Program-made: the position numbers and the translations under genes
From: Pseudomonas anguilliseptica
GTDB taxonomy: Bacteria > Pseudomonadota > Gammaproteobacteria > Pseudomonadales > Pseudomonadaceae
Assembly (NCBI RefSeq): GCF_021375795.1
Contig: NZ_JAEIOI010000005.1
Span: 124,001-188,000 of the forward strand
Length of the DNA stretch: 64,000 bases
Direction of reading: 5' to 3'
In this document: positions 1 through 9,024 of the stretch, piece by piece
Layout: each line of letters starts with the position of its first letter
Numbering within the stretch: position 1 is the first letter of the stretch
The notes under the pieces: model-generated
Database searches by the model: none
What the model was told of the DNA's origin: nothing
The model's input: only the letters and a program-made list of their open reading frames with translations

Positions 1-146
1 TCCAGGCCGAGAAACTGCGAATGGCGCCAGGCGCAGCGCTCCAGCCAACTGACGTAGACCGCGTTGTTGGCGTGGCCAAGACCGTCGATGTCCTCGGCCG
101 TCACCTGAATATCGATGACAAAGGGATTGCTCAGCTCCCAACTCAT
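1..146 (-). CDS. Acyl-CoA thioesterase, hotdog fold (4HBT/YbgC-FadM type), C-terminal part outside window
   Basis: Reading leftward from an ATG at 146, about 48 codons are visible before the window edge. The N-terminus carries the motif DIDGLGHANNAVYVSWLE, the classic hotdog-thioesterase start with the catalytic Asp region, the GH-NN turn and the conserved Y..W.E. Enzymes of this family hydrolyse acyl-CoA thioesters in the cytoplasm; the substrate cannot be told from this fragment. The start codon overlaps the eda stop codon (ATGA), so it is the last visible gene of the pgl-edd-eda operon and translationally coupled to eda. Partial, because the gene runs off the window. Confidence 0.8.
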   Translation of the reverse strand, partial: MSWELSNPFVIDIQVTAEDIDGLGHANNAVYVSWLERCAWRHSQFLGL

Positions 147-793
147 GCCGGTTGCTCCAGGCTACCGGCCAGGGCGCGGGCTTCGGCCGCCAGTTGGGTG
201 ATCTGATCCCAGGCGCGGGCGCGCACCAGGTTGCTTGGCGCGATCCAGGTGCCGCCCACGCAGGCCACGTTGGGCAGGCGCAAAAAGCTCAGCAGGTTAT
301 CCGGGGTTACCCCACCGGTCGGGCAGAAGCGAATACCGGTGAATGGCCCCTTGAAGCTCTTGAGCATCTTGATGCTGGTCGCACCGTTGGCCGGGAACAA
401 CTTGAGCGAGCGATAGCCGTACTCCAGCGCCAGCAGCACTTCCGAGGGCGTCATCACCCCCGGCAAATACGGCAAGCCGGAGTCTTCTGCCGCCGCCGCC
501 AGGCGTTCGGTGCAGCCAGGGCTGACAGCGAACTGCGCGCCAGCATCGCGGGCCTCCAGAAACTGCTCGGCATGGATCAGCGTACCGGCGCCAATCAGCA
601 GGTCCGGTAACTCCTTGCGCATTGCGGCCAGCGCATCCAGCGCGCGTGGCGTACGCAGGGTGACTTCCAGCACGCTGATGCCGCCGGCGTGCAGGGCACG
701 GGCCAGGTCCAGCGCCAGGCTGATGTCTTCGATCACCAGCACCGGCAACACCGGGCGGGCCTGTTGCAGCACCATATCCATCGTCAGGCTCAT
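143..793 (-). CDS. eda: 2-dehydro-3-deoxy-6-phosphogluconate (KDPG) aldolase
   Basis: Final enzyme of the Entner-Doudoroff pathway: cleaves KDPG to pyruvate and glyceraldehyde-3-phosphate in the cytosol. The 216-residue product has the family pattern: LEVTLR with the catalytic Glu, GAGT, the Schiff-base lysine in SLKLFPA, and IRFCPTGGV plus VGGTW forming the phosphate site. I place the start at the ATG at 793, six bases after a GGGAG ribosome-binding site; a TTG nine codons upstream also keeps the frame but lacks such a site. The gene lies directly behind edd, with a short gap, and overlaps the downstream thioesterase by four bases. The sequence seems somewhat diverged from the common pseudomonad Eda, but all key residues are present. 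Confidence 0.95.
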   Translation of the reverse strand: MSLTMDMVLQQARPVLPVLVIEDISLALDLARALHAGGISVLEVTLRTPRALDALAAMRKELPDLLIGAGTLIHAEQFLEARDAGAQFAVSPGCTERLAAAAEDSGLPYLPGVMTPSEVLLALEYGYRSLKLFPANGATSIKMLKSFKGPFTGIRFCPTGGVTPDNLLSFLRLPNVACVGGTWIAPSNLVRARAWDQITQLAAEARALAGSLEQPA

Positions 794-829
794 GCCTTGC
801 TCCCCGCTCTCAAGATTCAATCATCGCGT

Positions 830-2641
830 TCAGTCTTCAAACAGACTGCTGGCGCCCTGCTCTGCCGAGCCCACCAGGCGGCGCTGGGCGGCGAACAGTT
901 CCAGACCATACCCCAATTCCAGCTCAGCACTGGCAGATGCCAATGGCCGTGCGGCCAGTTGCTGCTCACTCAGTTCCACCTGCAGCAGACCATTTTGCGC
1001 ATCCAGCAACAGCCAGTCGCCATCCTGTAAACGCGCAAGGGGGCCGCCGGCAGCGGCTTCTGGAACCACATGCAAGGCACTGAGAACCTGACCGGAAGCA
1101 CCGGACATGCGCCCATCCGTGATCAGTGCCACCCGTTGACCGGCCTGCTGCAAATTGGCCAGCAAGGGCATCAGTTTATGCAGCTCGGGCATGCCATTGG
1201 CTTGTGGGCCTTGGAAGCGCACCACCAGCACCAGGTCACCTTGCAACTCACCAGCGCTATAGGCAGCCTGCACGGCCGCTTCCGAATCGAAGATGCGCGC
1301 CTGGGCGCGGATGCGCCAGAAAGCCGGATCCACCGCTGAGGTTTTCACAATCGCGCGCCCCAGGTTGCCCGCCAGCAGCACCAGCCCACCTTCTGCGGCA
1401 AACGGCTCACCTACGTGCCGGACAATATCAGGTGCCGGGCTCTGCACCGGCAGGTCGCGCCAGACCAGGCGCTCGCCCTCCAGCCAGGGTTCGCGGGTGT
1501 AGGCCTGCAGGCCATGCCCGGCAGCCGTGGCCACATCGTCATGCAGCAAACCAGCGCCGAGCAGTTCACGCAGCAGCCAGGCTGGCCCGCCTGCGGCCTG
1601 AAACTGGTTCACGTCTGCTGCGCCATTCGGATAAACCCGCGCCAGCAGCGGCACCACCTTGGACAACGCGGCGAAATCATCCCAACTCAGTTCATAGCCC
1701 GCCGCTCGAGCGATGGCCGGCAGGTGCAAGGTGTGATTGGTCGAGCCGCCACTGGCGAGCAAGGCCACTACCGCGTTGATCAGCGCCCGCGCATCAATCT
1801 GCTTACCGACCGGCAGATAACGCTCGCCCTGGCGGCTGTTGTGCGCCACCAGGCGCGCCGCCTCATCAGTCATGGCATCGCGCAGCGGCGTATAGGGGTG
1901 GATAAAGGCGCTGCCCGGCACGTGCAGGCCCATCGCCTCCATCAGCAATTGATTGGTGTTGGCAGTGCCGTAAAAGGTGCAGGTGCCGGCCTGGTGATAA
2001 GCAGCCAACTCGGCGGCCAGCAGCTCATCACGGCTGGCTTCGCCACGGGCGTAACGCTGGCGGACGGCGGCTTTTTCCTTGTTCGGCAGGCCCGACTGCA
2101 TGGGCCCGGCCGGCACGAACACCGCCGGCAGGTGGCCGAAATGCAACGCGCCGATCAACAGGCCGGGGACGATCTTGTCGCACACGCCCAGGTACAGCGC
2201 GCCATCAAAAATACCGTGGGTCAGGCCGATTGCTGCGGCCTGGGCAATCAGATCACGAGAGAACAGCGACAGCTGCATGCCCGCCTCGCCCTGGGTGATG
2301 CCATCGCACATGGCCGGCACCCCGGCGGCAAACTGCGAGGTCGCGCCGGCCTTGGCCAGAGCCACTTTCAGGCGCTCGGGATAGTCCCTGAGCGGCGCGT
2401 GGGCCGAGAGCAGATCGTTGTAACTGGAAATGATCGCCACATGCGGTGAGCCACCCTGCTTGATGATCAGCCGCGCATCCTCAGGCTGCGCCGCCAGGGC
2501 ATGGGCCAGGTTGGAGCAGCCCAGCGCCTGATGCGCGGTGCGCGCGGCCGCCTGTGCCAAGCGTTGCAGATAGCGTTCGCGGCGTTTGGCCGAACGCTGC
2601 TCCAGCGCGGCGGTCACCTGCTCAACAACTGGGTGCAACAT
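830..2641 (-). CDS. edd: 6-Phosphogluconate dehydratase
   Basis: Dehydrates 6-phosphogluconate to KDPG, the committed step of the Entner-Doudoroff pathway; an IlvD/Edd-family iron-sulfur enzyme of the cytosol. The 603-residue length equals that of the E. coli enzyme. Family signatures seen include SSYNDLLSAH near the N-terminus, GVPAMCDGITQGEAGMQLSLFSRD with a cluster cysteine, GLLIGALHFGHLP, and DGRMSGASGQVLSALHV near the C-terminus. The ATG at 2641 is preceded by an AGGA site seven bases upstream. It sits between pgl (86-bp gap) and eda (36 bp to the chosen start), so one transcript would supply three consecutive steps from 6-phosphogluconolactone to triose. Confidence 0.96.
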   Translation of the reverse strand: MLHPVVEQVTAALEQRSAKRRERYLQRLAQAAARTAHQALGCSNLAHALAAQPEDARLIIKQGGSPHVAIISSYNDLLSAHAPLRDYPERLKVALAKAGATSQFAAGVPAMCDGITQGEAGMQLSLFSRDLIAQAAAIGLTHGIFDGALYLGVCDKIVPGLLIGALHFGHLPAVFVPAGPMQSGLPNKEKAAVRQRYARGEASRDELLAAELAAYHQAGTCTFYGTANTNQLLMEAMGLHVPGSAFIHPYTPLRDAMTDEAARLVAHNSRQGERYLPVGKQIDARALINAVVALLASGGSTNHTLHLPAIARAAGYELSWDDFAALSKVVPLLARVYPNGAADVNQFQAAGGPAWLLRELLGAGLLHDDVATAAGHGLQAYTREPWLEGERLVWRDLPVQSPAPDIVRHVGEPFAAEGGLVLLAGNLGRAIVKTSAVDPAFWRIRAQARIFDSEAAVQAAYSAGELQGDLVLVVRFQGPQANGMPELHKLMPLLANLQQAGQRVALITDGRMSGASGQVLSALHVVPEAAAGGPLARLQDGDWLLLDAQNGLLQVELSEQQLAARPLASASAELELGYGLELFAAQRRLVGSAEQGASSLFED

Positions 2642-2727
2642 GACGGGGTCCTTTCTCGGCGAGGTACTGGCTTGCAGTGTAACGGCTTAACGCCCGCTTT
2701 CGCCCATGCACGTAGCAACCCGGACGT

Positions 2728-3408
2728 TCAGGGCGCCCAATAGATGTTCACGGGTAATGGGCTGCGCTGCAGCCAGGCATACAGCGGTAACTCACGAGCC
2801 GCTGGCTGGTCGCTCAGCACCGACTCAATCAATTCTCGCTTGCGCGCCCCAAAAGCCAACAGCCCCAGCCATTGGCCGCGCTGCAACATGGCCAGATTCA
2901 GTGACAGTCGCCGGCGGGGCTCTTGCGGCGCCAGGGCCGGCAAGGCAGCGGGCAGCGCCTGCGGATCGAGCGCATCCGCTAGGCCAGGCATACCGGGAAA
3001 CAGCGAAGCGATATGACCGTCCTCCCCCATACCCAGCAACACTGCGCTAAACGGCGGCCATTGCGCCAACCGCTCGCCCCAACTTAATGCTGATTGATCC
3101 AGGGTCGCACCCTGACGCGGATCCAGGCAGTTGGCCTGCGGCAAGCCCTGATGCAGCAACTGCCAATTGCTCTCGGCGGCCTGCGCCGGTACCCAGCGCT
3201 CGTCGCTGGGGCTAAGGTCAAGGCGCGCACTCTCCAACTGCTGCGCCAGTAACGGCAACAAGGCTTGCGGGCTGCTACCGCCCGGCAAAATCAAGGCGGC
3301 ACGCGCCTGCTGCGTCAACGTGGCTTGAATCTGAACCACGAGATCAGCAGCCAGCGCCTTCAGACAGTCGTCACGCTGGGCATGGTCATGCAGCAAATTC
3401 TGGTTCAT
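2728..3408 (-). CDS. pgl: 6-Phosphogluconolactonase
   Basis: Hydrolyses 6-phosphogluconolactone to 6-phosphogluconate, feeding Edd. The 226-residue protein shows the glucosamine-6-phosphate isomerase/lactonase fold signatures: ALILPGGSSPQ, a SPSDERWVP motif, and LLGMGEDGHIASLFPG with the catalytic Asp-Gly-His. The ATG at 3408 follows GGGG with six bases of spacing; an in-frame TTG two codons earlier is less likely. In many pseudomonads this gene follows zwf, but here it is the first gene of the unit and diverges from a diguanylate cyclase gene, with no zwf or hexR nearby. Confidence 0.94.
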   Translation of the reverse strand: MNQNLLHDHAQRDDCLKALAADLVVQIQATLTQQARAALILPGGSSPQALLPLLAQQLESARLDLSPSDERWVPAQAAESNWQLLHQGLPQANCLDPRQGATLDQSALSWGERLAQWPPFSAVLLGMGEDGHIASLFPGMPGLADALDPQALPAALPALAPQEPRRRLSLNLAMLQRGQWLGLLAFGARKRELIESVLSDQPAARELPLYAWLQRSPLPVNIYWAP

Positions 3409-3493
3409 GTGCAACCCCGGCTACGCTATCGGTATGTCATCAGGCCGCGCAATAATGCACCTTTGTCGCGACTGCCAACATACTTGCCATGGA

Positions 3494-5365
3494 ATGCCTG
3501 TTTTGACTGCGATACTGCGCCTCTTTCTTCTGCTGTTGCTGCCGGCACTCGGACAAGCCGCCAGCCTGCCTCTACAGGCCAGCGATGCGCCGCTACTGCC
3601 CGGACCGGTCATGTACGTCTGGGCAGACCCTGAAGGACAGGCCGACATCCATCACGTGCGCCAACTTCCTGAGTCCGCCTGGCAACCCGTGACCCGCCGC
3701 GACGCCAGCTTCGGCTACAGCAAGCATGCGTACTGGCTGCGCTTCAGCCTGCACAACCCGGCTGACGCACCCATCAGCTGGATTCTGCTGATCGGCAACC
3801 CACTGCTCGACAGCCTGGAAGCTTATGGCCTGGATAACGAGCGGATCTATCAGGCCGGCGATCAACACCCCTTCAATCAGCGCTGGGTCGAGCATCGTCA
3901 ATTGGTGCTGCCCGTGAACCTGGCGGGCGGCGAAGCGCGGGAGCTGATCCTGCGCATGCAGACCGACGGCTCGGCCAACCTCAGCGCCAGCCTGATGAGC
4001 GCCGAGGCCTTCAACCATCACGAACAGCGCATGTTGCTGTTGCAAGGACTGTTCTTTGGCGCGCTGTTGGTGATGATGATCTACAACCTGTCGATCTTCA
4101 TCATCACCCGCGACCGTAACTACCTGTGGTACAGCCTGTTTGTCGCCAGTTTCAGCCTGTATCAGTTCATTCAGTTGGGGTTTGCCCTGCAGTGGTTGTG
4201 GCCGAACTCATTGAACTGGCACCAGTTGAGTTTCCCGTTCAGCTCGGCGCTGGCAACCCTGTTCGGCATTCTGTTCACCTACGGCGTACTTGATCTCAAG
4301 GCCAAGCACCCCGCCTACACCTGGATCAGCCGCCTGCTGATCGGTTGCAGCCTGCTGGTGATGCTGCTGGCTCTGGCCGCGCCTTACCTCGTGGCACTGC
4401 TCGGCAGCTTTATCCTGCTGCTGGCCTGTGCAATCTTCGGCTGCATCTTCACCATTCTGCGTTGGCGCGATGGCTATCCACCGGCCAAGCTGTTTGCCCT
4501 TGGCTGGTCGACATTGATCATCGCCAGCCTGTTCAGCGTGCTCAGCGGCACCGGCCTGATCGCCAACTCCCTGCTCACCCTGCACGCCCAGCAGATCGGC
4601 AGCCTGCTGGAACTGGTGATTTTCTCGATAGCCCTCGGCACGCGCATTCGCCTGGCGCAGATCGAACAGCAGATTGCTCAGGCCCGTTTGTTTGCCAACG
4701 AGCATCAACTGCGCATGGAGCAAGCCAAGAGTCTTGAGCTGCAACGGCAGATCAACGAGGGGCTGGAAAACCGCGTGCAGGAACGCACCGCCTCCCTGCA
4801 ACAAGCCCTGGAGGAGCTGTCCAGCGCCAACCAGCGCCTGGCCGAACTGAGCCGGCACGACAACCTGACCGGCCTGTTCAACCGCCAGGTACTCAACGAG
4901 GAACTGGAGCGCATGCTCGCGCAAGCACGCCGCAGCCAGCAGCCGATTGCCATGCTGATGATGGATCTGGATCACTTCAAAAAGGTCAACGACGCCTACG
5001 GTCACCTGGTCGGTGATGCCTGCCTGCAGCACGCGGCCCAGCGCATGCGGCAGCGCATGCGCAGTAACGACCTGCTGGTACGCTTCGGCGGCGAGGAATT
5101 TGCTGCCGTACTCTGCGACACCGATCAAGCCGGCGCCATGGACCTCGCCGAGCAGCTGCGCACAGACCTGGCAGAACATCCCTGCCTGCACCGGGACTTG
5201 CGCATCGAGCTAAGCCTGAGCATTGGCGTCTATGCGCTGATTCCGGATGCCAGCAGCAACCGCGAGCAATTGCTGCGGCATGCCGATCAGGCACTGTATC
5301 GAGCCAAAGCCGCTGGTCGTAACCGGGTGGAGGCTTACGACGCCAACGCTCTGGACGGCTGCTGA
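3494..5365 (+). CDS. Membrane diguanylate cyclase with 7TMR-DISMED2, 7TM and GGDEF domains
   Basis: Predicted to make cyclic di-GMP from two GTP at the inner membrane in response to an extracytoplasmic signal. The 623-residue protein has a signal/TM segment (first ~20 residues), a periplasmic 7TMR-DISMED2 sensor (about 30-165), seven TM helices (about 175-375), a coiled coil (about 385-460) and a GGDEF domain (about 465-615). The active site is GGEEF (residues 532-536), and an intact inhibitory RxxD site (RSND, 523-526) lies exactly five residues before it, so product inhibition is expected. The ATG at 3494 starts just before the signal sequence; in-frame ATGs at 3434 and 3455 give a poor N-terminus. 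Its 3' end overlaps the convergent hydrolase gene by 31 bp. Confidence 0.9.
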   Translation: MPVLTAILRLFLLLLLPALGQAASLPLQASDAPLLPGPVMYVWADPEGQADIHHVRQLPESAWQPVTRRDASFGYSKHAYWLRFSLHNPADAPISWILLIGNPLLDSLEAYGLDNERIYQAGDQHPFNQRWVEHRQLVLPVNLAGGEARELILRMQTDGSANLSASLMSAEAFNHHEQRMLLLQGLFFGALLVMMIYNLSIFIITRDRNYLWYSLFVASFSLYQFIQLGFALQWLWPNSLNWHQLSFPFSSALATLFGILFTYGVLDLKAKHPAYTWISRLLIGCSLLVMLLALAAPYLVALLGSFILLLACAIFGCIFTILRWRDGYPPAKLFALGWSTLIIASLFSVLSGTGLIANSLLTLHAQQIGSLLELVIFSIALGTRIRLAQIEQQIAQARLFANEHQLRMEQAKSLELQRQINEGLENRVQERTASLQQALEELSSANQRLAELSRHDNLTGLFNRQVLNEELERMLAQARRSQQPIAMLMMDLDHFKKVNDAYGHLVGDACLQHAAQRMRQRMRSNDLLVRFGGEEFAAVLCDTDQAGAMDLAEQLRTDLAEHPCLHRDLRIELSLSIGVYALIPDASSNREQLLRHADQALYRAKAAGRNRVEAYDANALDGC

Positions 5366-6174
5366 GGCAAGGATTCCAGCAGTTCCAGCACGGCCTGCAA
5401 CAGGCGGGGATCAGCCAACAAACGCTGATGCCCACCGTTGTCCAGGCGCAGTAAACGGCTGTCGAACCAGTTCTGATGCAGCGCTTCAGCCTCGCTGAAT
5501 GGCACCATCGGGTCGTCCGTGGCATGCACCACCAGCCCGGGAATATCTAACTGGTAGCAGGCGCTATCTAGCTGCCCAGCGGGGATACCGGCATTCTCTT
5601 CGACCAGCCTCACGAAATGTTCGCGCGCCTGACGTGGCAAGCCCATATAGCGTGAGAACCGCCCCAGCATGCTGAGAATCCGACTCGGCGCGGAAATGCT
5701 GATCAACGCCTCAGTCCGCAGGCCCAGTTGCGTAGCCAGCAAGGCACTCGCGCCGCCCATCGAATGGCCAATCACCGCCTTCAGCGGCGGCAACTCACTG
5801 GCTGCCTCAAGCAAAGCCCTGGCGAACATCACCACATTGGCTTCACGCCCCGGTGAGCGGCCATGGGCTGGCGCATCCAGCGCCACCACACCATAACCGG
5901 CCTTGACCAGCACTTTGATCAACTCGGCAAATTGCGTCGGCCGACCTTCCCAGCCATGCATCAGCAACACCGCCGGGCCACTGCCCCAACGCAGCGCCGA
6001 CAAACCGAAGCGCAGGGTGATGCGCTCGGCATGCTCCAGCAGCGGCAACTCCCAGGCCCGCGGTGGCAGACGGCGCGGCGTCATAAAGGCTCGACGCCAG
6101 GTGCTCGCCAGGGCATGAGGTGCCAGCAAACCAACGGACGCATTGAAACCACGCACCCAACTCATGTTGTTCAT
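5335..6174 (-). CDS. Alpha/beta hydrolase
   Basis: A 279-residue alpha/beta-hydrolase-fold protein of unknown substrate. The oxyanion-side motif LLMHGWEG lies near residue 72, the nucleophile elbow GHSMGG places the catalytic serine at about 138, an acidic residue follows in HATDDPMVPF (about 220) and the histidine in NGGHQRLL (about 257). A serine esterase or lipase is the most that can be inferred. The ATG at 6174 has a GAGGAG site seven bases upstream. It starts 11 bp after the tetR-type gene, so the two probably form an operon in which the regulator controls the hydrolase. No signal peptide is seen. Confidence 0.85.
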   Translation of the reverse strand: MNNMSWVRGFNASVGLLAPHALASTWRRAFMTPRRLPPRAWELPLLEHAERITLRFGLSALRWGSGPAVLLMHGWEGRPTQFAELIKVLVKAGYGVVALDAPAHGRSPGREANVVMFARALLEAASELPPLKAVIGHSMGGASALLATQLGLRTEALISISAPSRILSMLGRFSRYMGLPRQAREHFVRLVEENAGIPAGQLDSACYQLDIPGLVVHATDDPMVPFSEAEALHQNWFDSRLLRLDNGGHQRLLADPRLLQAVLELLESLPQQPSRALAS

Positions 6175-6185
6175 TGCCTTGCTCC

Positions 6186-6725
6186 TCAGACGATGGCCGA
6201 TTTGGCAGCACGTAGAACGCGATCAGACAACTCCCCCGGCCCCAGCGCCCGTGCCAGCGCCAGCCCTCCTACCATCAAAGCAATATCGGCCAACGCCTTG
6301 TTGGCATCCTCGGGACCGCCTGCCAGCTGTGCACTCATCAGTTCCAGGTGCTCGGCCAGTGCCGTGCGAAAACTCTCCGGCAGGCGCGTCAACTCACCCA
6401 ACGAGCTGGGTAATGGGCAGCCCTGGTCGCTGGCGTCGCGATGCTTGCGCGATAAGTAGAAGGCTGCCAGCAACGCGCGGCGTTCCTCGGCCGGCAACTG
6501 GCTGTCCATCTGTTTGATCAGCTCGCGACGCTGGCAGAGCATCTGCTGGAACACCTCCAGCATCAGCGCGTCCTTGCTATCGAAGTGCGCGTAGAACCCT
6601 CCCACCGTCAGCCCGGCAGCACCCATCACGTCCCCGACACTGGGTTCCGCTGGGCCGCGCTGCAACAAGGCGGCACCGGCCGCAGCAAGAATCCGTTCAC
6701 GGGTCTGAGCTTTCTTGTCGTTCAT
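6186..6725 (-). CDS. TetR/AcrR-family transcriptional regulator
   Basis: A 179-residue one-component repressor-type protein. The N-terminal helix-turn-helix is typical: TRERILAAAGAALLQRG, then GLTVGGFYAHFDSKDALM (recognition helix). The ligand-binding C-terminal half has a conserved CPLPSSLGEL stretch seen in TetR_C groups related to regulators of small-molecule stress. I choose ATG 6725 because GGGGGTG lies five bases before it; an in-frame GTG at 6731 is part of that ribosome-binding site. It precedes the hydrolase gene in the same orientation. An inverted repeat just upstream (6739-6768) is a plausible autoregulatory operator. Confidence 0.9.
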   Translation of the reverse strand: MNDKKAQTRERILAAAGAALLQRGPAEPSVGDVMGAAGLTVGGFYAHFDSKDALMLEVFQQMLCQRRELIKQMDSQLPAEERRALLAAFYLSRKHRDASDQGCPLPSSLGELTRLPESFRTALAEHLELMSAQLAGGPEDANKALADIALMVGGLALARALGPGELSDRVLRAAKSAIV

Positions 6726-6738
6726 CTTCACCCCCTAA

Positions 6739-6768
6739 TATTACGATTGAAATATTATGCTCGTAATA
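6739..6768. promoter_or_regulatory. Inverted repeat upstream of tetR-type gene (candidate operator)
   Basis: Arms TATTACGA (6739-6746) and TCGTAATA (6761-6768) are perfect inverted copies with a 14-bp AT-rich centre, lying 14-43 bp before the chosen tetR start. TetR-family proteins normally bind such palindromes over their own promoter. Binding is inferred from position only. Confidence 0.45.
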
Positions 6769-6834
6769 ATTCTCTGCAAGCGCCAATCACGACCACCGGT
6801 CGGCTGCATTCGGAGCAGGAAGAAATTTCGGACT

Positions 6835-6869
6835 GAAAAACAAAAGGGCCATTCCATAGGAATGACCCT
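6835..6869 (-). terminator. Rho-independent terminator of the tRNA operon
   Basis: On the minus strand an 11-bp stem (AGGGTCATTCC paired with GGAATGGCCCT, one G-T pair) with a 3-nt loop is followed by TTTTGTTTTT. It lies 27 bp behind the last tRNA-Glu gene. Confidence 0.85.
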
Positions 6870-6895
6870 CCAAAATCCCGCAGAGCGGGTAAAAA

Positions 6896-6971
6896 TGGCG
6901 TCCCCTAGGGGACTCGAACCCCTGTTACCGCCGTGAAAGGGCGGTGTCCTAGGCCACTAGACGAAGGGGAC
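6896..6971 (-). tRNA. tRNA-Glu (anticodon TTC), copy 2
   Basis: A 76-nt cloverleaf with CCA encoded. The acceptor stem is GTCCCCT/AGGGGAC, the anticodon stem CCGCC/GGCGG holds the loop CTTTCAC with anticodon TTC, and the T arm has GGTTCGAGTCC. It is identical to the copy at 7147-7222 and is the last gene of the four-tRNA transcript. Confidence 0.97.
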
Positions 6972-7019
6972 GAAACCTTCGAAGAACAAGGCCAGCACTA
7001 AGCTGGCCTGTCGTGGAAT

Positions 7020-7095
<76 letters not shown>

Positions 7096-7146
7096 GGATT
7101 TAACGTCTCTCGACACACAATGCCGAAGCACTGTGGCTGGAAATAG

Positions 7147-7222
7147 TGGCGTCCCCTAGGGGACTCGAACCCCTGTTACCGCCGTGAAAGGGCGGTGTCC
7201 TAGGCCACTAGACGAAGGGGAC
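7147..7222 (-). tRNA. tRNA-Glu (anticodon TTC), copy 1
   Basis: Same sequence as the gene at 6896-6971, anticodon TTC, CCA encoded. Second gene in the Ala-Glu-Ala-Glu transcript, 66 bp behind tRNA-Ala copy 1. gltX, encoding the synthetase that charges tRNA-Glu, lies immediately upstream of the operon. Confidence 0.97.
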
Positions 7223-7288
7223 GCAGATACCCTTCAAAACTCAGCCAGCTCAGTGAGCCAACTGTGGCAAGCCTTTCGGCTTTGAGAT

Positions 7289-7364
<76 letters not shown>

Positions 7365-7382
7365 ATCTCAAGGACGGGGCGC

Positions 7383-7411
7383 ATGTTAAGAGCGCGCCCC
7401 CTACCTGTCAA
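7383..7411 (-). promoter_or_regulatory. Sigma-70 promoter of the Ala-Glu-Ala-Glu tRNA operon
   Basis: On the minus strand a perfect -35 TTGACA (7406-7411), a 17-bp spacer and a -10 TAACAT (7383-7388) are followed by a GC-rich discriminator (GCGCCCCG). That discriminator is typical of stable-RNA promoters under stringent control. Confidence 0.85.
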
Positions 7412-7473
7412 CAAGATTTTTCCGTATTTCTGCATTCTTTATGCTGACAGAACAATCACTTACCCAATTTAGA

Positions 7474-7493
7474 CCCGGCACATCAGTGCCGGG
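7474..7493 (-). terminator. Hairpin behind gltX (probable terminator)
   Basis: A perfect 8-bp GC-rich stem (CCCGGCAC / GTGCCGGG) with a 4-nt loop lies 17 bp after the gltX stop. The T-tract behind it is weak, so termination efficiency is uncertain. It separates gltX from the tRNA promoter. Confidence 0.5.
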
Positions 7494-7510
7494 CCGGGCG
7501 CGTGAACCGC

Positions 7511-8992
7511 TTAGCCGATGCTCGCCAGCAGCTTTTCCCACTCTTTGTTTTCTTTCTTCGACACACCCCCGAGCAGTTCGATGGCCTGACGCAGACGGAA
7601 ACGGGTCAGGTCCGGGCCGAGGATTTCCATGGCATCCAATACCGATACCGAACTCGCTTGACCAGTTACCGCGGCAAACATCAGCGGCATGGCATCGCGC
7701 AGTTTCAGTTCAAGGTGCTCGACCACGGCCTGGATGCAGGCGGTGATCTTGTCTTTCTCCCACTGACGCAGCGCCTCGAGCTTCCACAGGATCAACTGCA
7801 TCACCTGACGCACCTGATCGGCAGAGAGCTTCTTGTGCTCGAACAGCTTGGCATCCAGAACCAGGCCACCGGCAAAGAAAAAGCTGGCCAACGGCGCGAT
7901 CTGGCTGAAGGTTTCCACCCGCCCCTGCACATGCGGAGCAATCTGCATCAGGTAGTTGCTGTTGAACGCCCACTTCTGCGCGCCAGCGGCAAACTCTTCG
8001 ACACTCAACTCACGCATCCACTGGCCGTTGAGCCAGGACAACTTCTCCAGGTCGAAGATCGGCCCGCCGAGGGAAACCCGGTTGATATCGAAATGCTCGA
8101 CCATCTCATCGAGGCTGAACTTCTCGCGCTCGTCCGGCATCGACCAGCCCATGCGACCGAGGTAGTTGAGCATCGCCTGCGGCAGGAAGCCCATGCGCTC
8201 GTAGAAGGTGATCGAGGTCGGGTTCTTACGCTTAGAGAGCTTGCTCTTGTCCGGATTACGCAGCAGCGGCATATAGCACAGCTGCGGTTTTTCCCAGCCG
8301 AAATACTCGTACAGCAGGATCAGCTTGGGCGCCGACGGCAGCCATTCTTCGCCGCGCAGCACGTGGGTGATGCCCATCAGGTGATCGTCAACCACGTTGG
8401 CCAGGAAGTAGGTCGGCAGGCCATCGGTCTTCATCAGCACCTGCATGTCCATACGATCCCAGGGGATCTCGACCTCACCACGTAGCATGTCCGGCACCAC
8501 GCAGACGCCTTCGCTCGGCACCTTCATGCGCACGACATTCGGCTCGCCAGCGGCCAGGCGCTGTTGCACCTCATCAGCAGATAGGTGCATGCAGTGGCCG
8601 TCGTAACGTGGCGTCTGCTTGGCTTCCATCTGCTCGGCGCGCACCTTATCCAGGCGCTCGGCGCTGCAGAAACAGTGGAAGGCATGGCCTTTCTCCACCA
8701 GCTCGGCACTGTATTTCTGGTAGATGTGGCCGCGCTCGCTCTGCCGGTACGGGCCATGCGGGCCGCCGACATCCGGCCCTTCGCTCCACTCGATGCCGAG
8801 CCAACGCAGGGCGTCATAGATCTGCTGTTCCGACTCACGGGTGGAGCGCAGCTGATCCGTGTCTTCGATACGCAGGATGAACTCGCCACCGTGCTGACGG
8901 GCAAAACACAGGTTGAACAGGGCGATATAGGCAGTGCCTACGTGCGGATCACCAGTGGGCGACGGCGCAATACGGGTGCGAACGGTGGTCAT
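7511..8992 (-). CDS. gltX: Glutamyl-tRNA synthetase
   Basis: Charges tRNA-Glu with glutamate in the cytosol. The 493-residue class I synthetase shows the HIGH-type signature in [16 protein letters not shown] near residue 10 and the KMSKS-type motif as KLSKRKN near residue 240, followed by the anticodon-binding helical domain. ATG 8992 gives the expected [15 protein letters not shown]-terminus; the open frame continues upstream without a homologous sequence. Two genes for its cognate tRNA-Glu lie 0.3-0.6 kb downstream on the same strand, with their own promoter. Confidence 0.97.
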   Translation of the reverse strand: MTTVRTRIAPSPTGDPHVGTAYIALFNLCFARQHGGEFILRIEDTDQLRSTRESEQQIYDALRWLGIEWSEGPDVGGPHGPYRQSERGHIYQKYSAELVEKGHAFHCFCSAERLDKVRAEQMEAKQTPRYDGHCMHLSADEVQQRLAAGEPNVVRMKVPSEGVCVVPDMLRGEVEIPWDRMDMQVLMKTDGLPTYFLANVVDDHLMGITHVLRGEEWLPSAPKLILLYEYFGWEKPQLCYMPLLRNPDKSKLSKRKNPTSITFYERMGFLPQAMLNYLGRMGWSMPDEREKFSLDEMVEHFDINRVSLGGPIFDLEKLSWLNGQWMRELSVEEFAAGAQKWAFNSNYLMQIAPHVQGRVETFSQIAPLASFFFAGGLVLDAKLFEHKKLSADQVRQVMQLILWKLEALRQWEKDKITACIQAVVEHLELKLRDAMPLMFAAVTGQASSVSVLDAMEILGPDLTRFRLRQAIELLGGVSKKENKEWEKLLASIG

Positions 8993-9024
8993 GGAAAGTC
9001 TCGAAGAGTTGCAGTGAACGCGGA

